A stretch of 64,000 nt of DNA. Source: Actinomycetota bacterium (GTDB lineage: Bacteria; Actinomycetota; Actinomycetes; Streptosporangiales; Streptosporangiaceae). Below, piece after piece: positions 58,385-64,000 of the stretch. Positions within the stretch are counted from its first letter, which is position 1; each line of letters starts with the position of its first letter. Both the position numbers and the translations under genes were made by a program. The stretch covers positions 62,001 through 126,000 of the forward strand of contig JAFAYQ010000069.1 of the NCBI GenBank assembly GCA_019240215.1. The letters run 5' to 3'. Below the pieces are notes generated by a model. That model worked only from the letters and a program-made list of their open reading frames with translations. It was not told the DNA's origin and ran no database searches.

Positions 58385-58984
58385 TCAGCCGGCGTCGCGG
58401 GCCGCGGGCCGCGAGCGCGGCTGCGACAGGTCGCGGGCACGCCCGCTCAGCGCCAGCAGCCGGCCGCGGTCCTCACTTTTCCGCGCCGTCCGGTAGCGGC
58501 TGTTCAGCGCCAGCTCCGCGTAGGTGGTGGCGAGCCGCGACATGATCACGCTGGCCTCCGTGACCGACTGCCGGGCGGTCGCCTGGGTCACCCGGATCAG
58601 GGCGGTCAGGTCCTGGCCGCGGGCGGCCGGGCCCACCGGCCCCAGCGAGGCAGGCACCGGGACCGGCCAGGTCAGCGTGGTCACGTACGGCAGGTCAAAC
58701 CCGAGCAGTTCGAAAAAGCGCCGCACGACCGGGCGGCAGCCGTACAGCCCGGCCCCCCGGGCGGATACCGCCCGCAGTTCGCGGGCGAGCACCCGAGCGC
58801 CGTGGCAGTCGACGAAGTCCAGGCCGGACACGTCGAACAGCACCGGTCCGCCGAGGGCGGCGAGCGCCATGGTCACCTGGCCGGTGAACTCGTGGCTGGT
58901 GGGAACGGTGAGCTCACCGTGGACCCCGATGACGCAGGCCGATCCGCGCAGCTCGAAGCTGACTCCGATGCGACCGGCTCCCAT
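58385..58984 (-). CDS. STAS-domain anti-sigma antagonist-like protein
   Basis: 199 residues. FELRGSACVIGVHGELTVPTSHEFTGQVTMALAALGGPVLFDVSGLDFVDCHGARVLARELRAVSARGAGLYGCRPVVRRFFELLGFD is a STAS domain. The usual Asp-Ser phosphorylation site reads DFVDCHGARVL, with Cys-His where Ser is normal, so regulation by Ser phosphorylation is doubtful. A helical C-terminal extension (about 130-180) has an ANTAR-like or unknown role. Transcribed with the CheR-PAS gene, 73 bp downstream of it, and convergent with the SpoIIE gene. Confidence 0.82.
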   Translation of the reverse strand: MGAGRIGVSFELRGSACVIGVHGELTVPTSHEFTGQVTMALAALGGPVLFDVSGLDFVDCHGARVLARELRAVSARGAGLYGCRPVVRRFFELLGFDLPYVTTLTWPVPVPASLGPVGPAARGQDLTALIRVTQATARQSVTEASVIMSRLATTYAELALNSRYRTARKSEDRGRLLALSGRARDLSQPRSRPAARDAG

Positions 58985-59057
58985 GGCTGGCTCCTCCGCA
59001 CTTGCTCCACGGCATTACCCGCGTGGAAAAAGCCTAAGCCAAAAGCCGGGCAACGGC

Positions 59058-60911
59058 TCAGGCCGGCCGCTGGTCGATGACCAGAATGATGCCGCTGATC
59101 CCGCCCTCTTCGGTCCGCATGGGCGAGGCCGCGGTCTGCAGATTCACGGTCTTGCCGCGCCGGTTCACGGCGGTCAGCTGGAGGGCGGCCGGGCGCGCGC
59201 CGCCGTCGGCTGACTGGCCGCTGAGCACCTGCCTGAGCAGCGGGGCGATCTCGTTGACGGGCAGGCCGATGTCCAGCGCGAGCAGCTCCCGGGATTCTGC
59301 CTCCTCGGGGCGCAGTCCCCACAGGTCCTCGGCGCCCGGCGACCAGATCCGGACCTTCAGGTCCTCGTTGAGGACGATGACGGCACTGCCGAGGCTGCGC
59401 AGCACCGAGCCGAGGAAGCCGTTGGTCTGGTCCAGCTCTTCGGTGCGTCCGCGCAGCTCTTCGTTGATCGCCTGGAGCTCGTCGTTGGTGGACTGGAGCT
59501 CCTCGTTCATGGTCTCCAGTTCCTCGTTGGTGGACTGGAGCTCCTCGTTCGTGGTTTCCAGTTCCTCGTTGGTGGACTGGAGCTCCTCGTTGGTGGTCTC
59601 CAGCTCCTCGTTGAGCGACTGGAGCTCCTCGTAGGCGCGCTCCAGCTCCGTATTGGCGTGCGCGAGCTCGTCGCGCACCCGCCGGTACCTGGTCACGTCG
59701 ACGAAGCTGATGCCCACGCCCAGCAGGTCACCCGGCACGGCGAACAGCGGGACGATCGCCACGTCGTAATAGGTGCGGTCCGGGTCGCCGGGTCGCTGCC
59801 ACTCGACGTCATGCAGCTCGACCGGGCGCAACTCCTTACGTACCTGTTCGATGCGGGACCTGAGCTCGACCGGCCGGTAGGAGACCTCGAGATCCTGGAA
59901 CGGCCGCCCGAGGTCGCGCGGCCGCAGGTTGAACAGCGCCTCGGCCGCCGCGTTGGCCACCCGCAGCTTGTCCGACAGGTCGACGGCCAGCTGAACCACC
60001 GGACCGGAGGCGAGGGTGGCGTTGTCGATCCGGCTGCTGGCCGTTTCCCGGCTGCTCATCTCGGCCCAGGGCAGGGTGCCGCTCGGTTGGAGCTCGGCCC
60101 GCGAGGCCTTGCGGAACAGCCGCTTGCGCAGGTCGACCGGGACGAAACGGTCGGAGTGGTTGAGCAGCATCTCTGCCTTGCCGAGCAGCAGGTAACCCGG
60201 ATAGCGGAGCGCGAAATGAAATCGCCTGATGACATTGGCCTGAGTCTCCGCGTTGAAGTACATCAGCGTGTTGCGGGCCGTCAGCAGGTCCACGCGCGAG
60301 ATCGGGGCATCGCGGGTCAGGTCATTACGGCCGAAGATCACCTGCCTGCGCAGGTCACGGCGAAAGGCGCGTTTGGTACCAGCAGGCTCGAAGTAGATGT
60401 CGCGAAGACGCTCGGGCACGTCCGCCAGCGCGCTCAGATCGTAGGCGCCCGCCCGGGCGATCTGCAGCGCTTCCTCATCGAGGTCGGTGGCGTAGATCTT
60501 CACCCGCTCCCGGAACTGCTCGGGGCCCAGCGCCTCGGCCAGCACGATCGCGAGCGTGTACGCCTCCTCACCGGTTGCGCAGCCCGCGCTCCAGATCCGG
60601 ATCGGCGCCTTCGCGCTCTTCCCGGAGACCAGCTCGGGGATCACCTTCTCGCGCAGCGCCTGCCAGGCCAGCGGGTCACGGAAGAAGCTGGTGACGTTGA
60701 TGAGCATGCTGTCGAACAGCAGGTTGTACTCGTCCGGCTGCAACTCGAGGTAGTCGCGATACTCACTGAACGTGGCCACGCTGAGCAGCGCCATCCGGCG
60801 GTGGATGCGCCGCTGCAGGGTCGACCGCTTGTAGCCGGTGAAGTCGAAGCCGCGCGTCTCCTTGAGCATCAGGAGGAGATCTTCGAAGTCCTCCGGTTCG
60901 GTCGCGGTCAC
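59058..60911 (-). CDS. CheR methyltransferase-PAS-coiled coil-PAS protein
   Basis: 617 residues from GTG. CheR_N at 5-60 (LKETRGFDFTGYKRSTLQRRIHRRMALL), CheR SAM-binding domain at 75-270 (FFRDPLAWQAL, IRIWSAGCATGEEAYTLAI, IYATDLDEEAL, VDLLTARNTLMYF; the usual CRNVLIYF has Ala-Arg-Asn). A PAS-like domain at about 300-420 is followed by a heptad coiled coil at 425-490 (NEELxTTNEELQST repeats), and a second PAS at 495-617. This is the CheR-PAS form known outside chemotaxis operons. Downstream of a CheB gene by 11 bp, so they are one transcript. Confidence 0.92.
   Translation of the reverse strand: MTATEPEDFEDLLLMLKETRGFDFTGYKRSTLQRRIHRRMALLSVATFSEYRDYLELQPDEYNLLFDSMLINVTSFFRDPLAWQALREKVIPELVSGKSAKAPIRIWSAGCATGEEAYTLAIVLAEALGPEQFRERVKIYATDLDEEALQIARAGAYDLSALADVPERLRDIYFEPAGTKRAFRRDLRRQVIFGRNDLTRDAPISRVDLLTARNTLMYFNAETQANVIRRFHFALRYPGYLLLGKAEMLLNHSDRFVPVDLRKRLFRKASRAELQPSGTLPWAEMSSRETASSRIDNATLASGPVVQLAVDLSDKLRVANAAAEALFNLRPRDLGRPFQDLEVSYRPVELRSRIEQVRKELRPVELHDVEWQRPGDPDRTYYDVAIVPLFAVPGDLLGVGISFVDVTRYRRVRDELAHANTELERAYEELQSLNEELETTNEELQSTNEELETTNEELQSTNEELETMNEELQSTNDELQAINEELRGRTEELDQTNGFLGSVLRSLGSAVIVLNEDLKVRIWSPGAEDLWGLRPEEAESRELLALDIGLPVNEIAPLLRQVLSGQSADGGARPAALQLTAVNRRGKTVNLQTAASPMRTEEGGISGIILVIDQRPA
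59461..59632. repeat. Heptad-coding repeat in the CheR-PAS gene
   Basis: About eight consecutive 21-bp units coding NEELQST or NEELETT, alternating. Near-identical at DNA level (GGAGCTCCTCGTT recurs), giving a parallel coiled-coil signalling rod between the two PAS domains. Confidence 0.85.
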
Positions 60912-60922
60912 AGCGCGGAAGC

Positions 60923-61939
60923 TTACGCCTGGCCCGGCTCGCTGGCGACCTCTGCGGTCATGCCGCTCGCGGTCTTCCGGAGCACGTCAGCAGAGTGCCT
61001 GGCCTCCTCGGCGGCGTTGTCGAAGTGGCTGGCGGACAGCGCGTGGCCGCGCTCGCGGGCCTGGTCGGCCAGCCGGGCGGTGAGCCTGCTGCGTTCGTCG
61101 AGTGATCTGATCGCCAACCACAGCGCCCGCTCCACGGCGGCGCTGTGTCCCTCGGCCAGGCTCTCCGGCGACCAGCGATGCCCGACCAGGCAGTCGAAGG
61201 TTTCCGTTCCCGCTTCGTGTCCGATGTAGAGCGGACCGCCACAGTCCGGGCAGGTCAGACCGCTGAACGTCCGGAACTGGGTATTGGTTTCCAGGGAACC
61301 GGTCAGCAGGCCCTGGATCTCGTCGGCGAGTTCATCCCCGGGCGGGGTGCCCGGAACCGTCATTCCTTCCTCCTGCACAGCCAGGCGCGTCACCTGTCCG
61401 GCCACGGCCGCCGCCGGGACGACGATCGGCTGGTCGGTGACGGCTATCGCGTTGCGGGGCATGCTGTCGTAGTCGGCGTCCTCCGGATCCTGCACGATCA
61501 CCTGGCCGCCGAGGCGCTCCACGGTGGCACTGCCGAGGGCGGCGTCGTCGAGCGTGCCGCTGAGGACGACCGCGGTGACCCGCTGGCCCGCGTACAGTGC
61601 GGCGCTGCGGAACAGCGGATCGGCGGCCGGGCGGACGCCATTCTGCTGGGGTCCGTGGGACAGCCGCACGTCATCCTTGACGACCAGCAGGTGGCGGTCC
61701 GGCGGGGCCACGTAGACCCGCCCGGCCTGGATCCGTTCACCATCGATCGCGGCGGCGGCCGCCAGCGGCCCGGAGCGATCCAGGATGCGCGGCAGGGCGC
61801 GGCCGCCGGTGGCGGGGACGTGCAGCACGACGAAGACCGCGGCCGGCAGGTCCGCGGGCAGGTCGCGCAGCAGCGTGCGCAACGGCTGGAGGCCGCCGGC
61901 GGAGGCGGCCACCACGACGATGTCCCGGCCGGGTGGCAT
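60923..61939 (-). CDS. CheB-type methylesterase (no receiver domain)
   Basis: 338 residues from ATG 61939 (AGGGG upstream); the frame extends further up but without a site. Catalytic residues of CheB: Ser in VVVAASAGGLQPL, His in FVVLHVPATGG, Asp in VVLSGTLDDAALG. No N-terminal receiver. After about 185, a C-terminal module has a CPDCGGPLYIGHEAG ... CLVGHRWSPESL zinc-ribbon-like stretch and a helical end, as in stand-alone CheB-like proteins. First gene of the operon with CheR-PAS and STAS. Confidence 0.9.
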   Translation of the reverse strand: MPPGRDIVVVAASAGGLQPLRTLLRDLPADLPAAVFVVLHVPATGGRALPRILDRSGPLAAAAAIDGERIQAGRVYVAPPDRHLLVVKDDVRLSHGPQQNGVRPAADPLFRSAALYAGQRVTAVVLSGTLDDAALGSATVERLGGQVIVQDPEDADYDSMPRNAIAVTDQPIVVPAAAVAGQVTRLAVQEEGMTVPGTPPGDELADEIQGLLTGSLETNTQFRTFSGLTCPDCGGPLYIGHEAGTETFDCLVGHRWSPESLAEGHSAAVERALWLAIRSLDERSRLTARLADQARERGHALSASHFDNAAEEARHSADVLRKTASGMTAEVASEPGQA

Positions 61940-62075
61940 GCCCAGCCCCTGCCCCGTCTGCCGCCGCCTACACCTGTGAATCACACACCTGTCCATTTTC
62001 GCTGGGGAGCCTAGGCTGAAGGCAGCGGCGAAGGGGCTGGGCCTGCGGGCTGGCGCCACAACCTGGGAGGTGGCG

Positions 62076-62735
62076 ATGGCCGACCGATCACCGGTTGACG
62101 TCGTGGCGCTGGTCTCGTCGGCGGGCGGCCTGACGGCCCTGAATCAGATCCTGCACCACTTGCCGGCTGACTTGGCCGCCGCCGTGGTGGTGATGCAGCA
62201 TCTCCCGGCCACCGGCAGCAGCCTGGTGGAAATCCTGCGCAGGCGCAGTCAGCTGCCGGTCGAATGGATCCGTGACCGCGAGATACTCAGGCCCGGGCAC
62301 GTGTACGTCTGCCCGCCCCGCCAACTGCTCGAGGTCTCGCCGGACGCGGCCTGCTCGCTGCGGCCGATGGCGGACGAGCACCGGCTGCGGCCGATCGACT
62401 TCTTCCTCATCTCGCTGGCCGGCAGCTACGGCCAGCGGGCGATGACGGTGGTGCTGACCGGCATGGGCCGGGACGCGGAGGCCGGCGGCCGCGCCGTCAG
62501 CGAGGCCGGCGGCACGGTGGTCGTGCAAAGTCCCGATTCGGCCGAGCATCCGGGTATGCCGTCGGCCGTGGCCGACAGCGGCGCCGCTGACCTGGTGCTC
62601 GAGCTCCCGGAGATCGGCCCGGTGATCGGCGAAATCGTGGCTGGCGGGGTGCGGCCGCGGCGGCGCTTACCCCGGCCGCACCCCGGCGGACTCACGCCGA
62701 CGGTGCGCCCAGCGGAGCACGCTGGGGGACGATGA
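62076..62735 (+). CDS. CheB-type methylesterase, second copy (no receiver domain)
   Basis: 219 residues from ATG 62076, GGGAGG 5 bp upstream. Ser in VALVSSAGGLTAL, His in VVVMQHLPATGS, Asp in VVLTGMGRDAEAGG: triad complete. It lacks the zinc-ribbon end of its divergent neighbour. Two CheB domains beside one CheR and no methyl-accepting receptor argue for another substrate, perhaps a PAS or kinase protein. Its last 44 bp overlap the convergent NTF2-like gene. Confidence 0.9.
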   Translation: MADRSPVDVVALVSSAGGLTALNQILHHLPADLAAAVVVMQHLPATGSSLVEILRRRSQLPVEWIRDREILRPGHVYVCPPRQLLEVSPDAACSLRPMADEHRLRPIDFFLISLAGSYGQRAMTVVLTGMGRDAEAGGRAVSEAGGTVVVQSPDSAEHPGMPSAVADSGAADLVLELPEIGPVIGEIVAGGVRPRRRLPRPHPGGLTPTVRPAEHAGGR

Positions 62736-63108
62736 CCCGGCGGCTGATGCGCCAGCCGCCGGGCTGGCGCCGCAGGGTGTCCTGGTGGGTCACGCTCGCG
62801 GGGCTGCCGTCGGCCATGATCATGAAGCCCTTGGACTGGGTGGTCACCAGGTCGCCGTCCACGCTGGTGATGACGATGTTGGTCACGTGGTGGGCGATGG
62901 GATTCCCGGGACCGAGCCGCCGGGCGCCGTCCCGGATCGCGTCGATCCCCTCGAATACCCCCACCCCGGCGCCGCTCAGGTCGTAGACGACGTCGGGGGT
63001 GAAGATCTCCCCGAGCCGGTCCAGCTCGCCCCGGTCGAACAGGTGCCCGTGCCAGGACAGGGTCTCGGCGATGGCCCAGCGGTCGTCAGCGGTCAGTTCG
63101 TTCACCAT
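62692..63108 (-). CDS. NTF2-like (SnoaL_4) protein
   Basis: 138 residues. VNELTADDRWAIAETLSWHGHLFDRGELDRLGEIFTPDVVYDLSGAGVGVFEGIDAIRDGARRLGPGNPIAHHVTNIVITSVDGDLVTTQSKGFMIMADGSPASVTHQDTLRRQPGGWRISRRVIVPQR is a full SnoaL_4 cone, as in dehydratases and ring-hydroxylating-enzyme beta subunits; acidic and His residues in the pocket are present. Divergent from a TetR gene with a palindrome between. Confidence 0.88.
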   Translation of the reverse strand: MVNELTADDRWAIAETLSWHGHLFDRGELDRLGEIFTPDVVYDLSGAGVGVFEGIDAIRDGARRLGPGNPIAHHVTNIVITSVDGDLVTTQSKGFMIMADGSPASVTHQDTLRRQPGGWRISRRVIVPQRAPLGAPSA

Positions 63109-63127
63109 GAGGTCCTCCGTTCGTTTT

Positions 63128-63140
63128 GGTACTCAGTACC
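63128..63140. promoter_or_regulatory. Palindromic operator between NTF2-like and TetR genes
   Basis: GGTACT-N-AGTACC, a perfect 13-bp palindrome. Direct repeats TTCGTTTTGGTAC (63120-63132) and TTCCTTTTGGTAC (63154-63166) overlap and follow it, giving more half-sites. Confidence 0.6.
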
Positions 63141-63195
63141 GTAACGTACTTCGTTCCTTTTGGTACGGCAACCGTTAATCGGTATGCTGGCCGTC

Positions 63196-63795
63196 ATGAC
63201 CTCGCCCCTCCCCCTGGTGGAGCGCAAACGACGGCAAGCCCGCCAGCGCATCATCGAGGCCGCCCGCGAGCTGTTCCTCGCGCGCGGCTTCGACCAGGTC
63301 TCGGTGGGCGACATCGCCGAGCGGGCCGAGGTCGGCCGGACCACGTTCTTCCGCCACTTCGGCGACAAGCAGGAGGTCGTGTTCGCCAACGAGCAGGAGC
63401 TGCTCGACACGATCGCCGCGGCCGGCCGGGCCGGCGGCATCCCGGCCGCCCGCAGCGCGACCGAGGCCGTCGAACAGCTCCGCCCGGTCCTGCTCGCCCT
63501 CTGCGCCCAGGCCACCGCCGACCCCGAGGCCTACACCCGCCACTTCGAGCTGATCGACCAGCACCCGGAGCTGCGCGACCGCGACGCGATGAAGGTGCAG
63601 CAGATCGGCGGCCGGCTCAGCGAGCTGCTCGTCGACCGCGGCTGCGACCAGGCCACCGCCGTGCTGGCCGGGCAGATCGCGCTGGCCTGCTTCCAGACCG
63701 CCAAACAGCTCGGCAACGACCCGCGCACCCTGACCGGCGACACCGCGGCCGCGCTCGACCGGGTGCTCACGCTCGGGACCGGCACCACCGACTGA
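63196..63795 (+). CDS. TetR/AcrR family transcriptional regulator
   Basis: 199 residues from ATG 63196 (MTSPLPLVERKRRQARQRI); ATG 63184 is possible. RIIEAARELFLARGFDQVSVGDIAERAEVGRTTFFRHFGDKQEVVF is a standard TetR_N. The C-terminal part (HFELIDQHPELRDRDAMKVQQIGGRLSELLVDRG) is of the MftR_C-like type. It is between the NTF2-like gene (divergent) and an SDR gene fragment, both possible targets. Confidence 0.9.
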   Translation: MTSPLPLVERKRRQARQRIIEAARELFLARGFDQVSVGDIAERAEVGRTTFFRHFGDKQEVVFANEQELLDTIAAAGRAGGIPAARSATEAVEQLRPVLLALCAQATADPEAYTRHFELIDQHPELRDRDAMKVQQIGGRLSELLVDRGCDQATAVLAGQIALACFQTAKQLGNDPRTLTGDTAAALDRVLTLGTGTTD

Positions 63796-63867
63796 CCACC
63801 GCACACCGGGGACAGCGGCCAGGGGAACCCCCGGGCGCGAACCACCCGCCACCCGGGCAACCGTGGA

Positions 63868-63996
63868 ATGGTGACGCTCGGAACCGCGGTGATCGTCGGC
63901 ATCGGCCCCGGGCTCGGCCGCGCGCTGGTCCGCACGTTCGGTCGGCCCCGCCCCGCGTCGTCCAGGTCAGATCCTAGGTCAGCTCCGCGAACGTGA
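63868..63996 (+). pseudogene. Truncated SDR oxidoreductase, N-terminal fragment
   Basis: ATG with MVTLGTAVIVGIGPGLGRALVRTFG: the first strand, glycine loop (GIGPGLG) and helix of a short-chain dehydrogenase. After about 25 residues the frame turns into unrelated RPRPASSRSDPRSAPRT and stops. The rest of the gene is absent from here to the window edge, so it is a remnant, cut near 63940. Confidence 0.55.
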
Positions 63997-64000
63997 TCGC
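63974..64000 (-). CDS. Possible 3' end of a minus-strand gene continuing beyond the window
   Basis: Reads AITFAELT-stop from the right edge. Only eight residues are visible, so no product can be named; the codons fit this genome's usage. Confidence 0.25.
   Translation of the reverse strand, partial: AITFAELT

Noticed and set aside
1-64000. CRISPR arrays, tRNA/rRNA genes, insertion sequences, integrases, phage genes
   Set aside because: No regularly spaced 25-40-bp repeats, no tRNA-like cloverleaf ends, no transposase or integrase motif seen in any frame.

Overview
The window is very GC-rich chromosomal DNA with near-saturated GC at third codon positions, many GTG starts and many 4-nt start/stop overlaps. 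Together with a SARP-type regulator, a SpoIIE-type phosphatase with STAS and HATPase domains, ECF sigma factors with SnoaL tails, F420/PPOX-type and COG4315 proteins and many TetR regulators, this points to a filamentous-type actinomycete. Genus cannot be fixed from the sequence. I see no rRNA, tRNA, CRISPR array, insertion sequence or phage gene, so this looks like accessory and regulatory chromosome rather than a mobile island.

Layout: 0-7 kb holds the end of a flavin monooxygenase, an ABM-fold protein, TetR regulators, a hicBA toxin-antitoxin pair, a COE-type epimerase coupled to an ECF41 sigma factor, a zinc alcohol dehydrogenase and a phosphotransferase. 7-9.7 kb is a GntR-ABC transporter operon. 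9.7-13 kb has an ECF sigma factor with a membrane partner, an SPFH protein, a small ribbon-helix-helix protein and a zinc-finger anti-sigma-like protein. 13-16.4 kb has an ArsR/SRPBCC pair and an ArsR-ArsC fusion with chromate transporter and VOC protein. 16.6-25.7 kb has NAD(P)-binding oxidoreductases, exported proteins, an unusual HTH-membrane-ricin lectin protein, a sodium symporter and a DUF4434 protein. 25.7-28.8 kb is a two-kinase plus LuxR regulator operon. 29-35.5 kb has a frameshifted keto-acid decarboxylase, an ECF sigma with SnoaL tail, a PPOX protein, a PadR operon and a TMEM175 channel gene broken by a 16-bp duplication. 35.6-39.6 kb is one large secreted GH3 enzyme. 40.3-46.3 kb is a SARP regulator with two probable target operons. 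46.3-49.8 kb has Rieske proteins, TetR/metallo-hydrolase and rnhA. 49.8-56.3 kb is a cluster that shares a repeated 19-bp dyad with a BlaI/BlaR1-like pair in its middle. 56.4-62.7 kb is a signalling cluster (SpoIIE phosphatase, STAS, CheR-PAS, two CheB) without chemoreceptors. The end has an NTF2-like/TetR pair and a truncated SDR gene.

The most interesting signals are regulatory. First, five copies of a dyad CTACTAA-N5-TTAGTAG lie between 51.8 and 54.8 kb in front of blaI, an ECF sigma factor, an MFS/lipoprotein operon and an AarF kinase, suggesting a local BlaI regulon with no beta-lactamase. Second, 11-bp-period TGCAA direct repeats of the kind SARP proteins bind occur at matching distances before the two operons on either side of the SARP gene. 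Third, a textbook-like ECF41 promoter lies before the epimerase-ECF41 operon. Three genes carry frameshifts (29.08, 35.28 and 50.81 kb); two are single-base losses in short G runs, so sequence error must be excluded before calling them pseudogenes.
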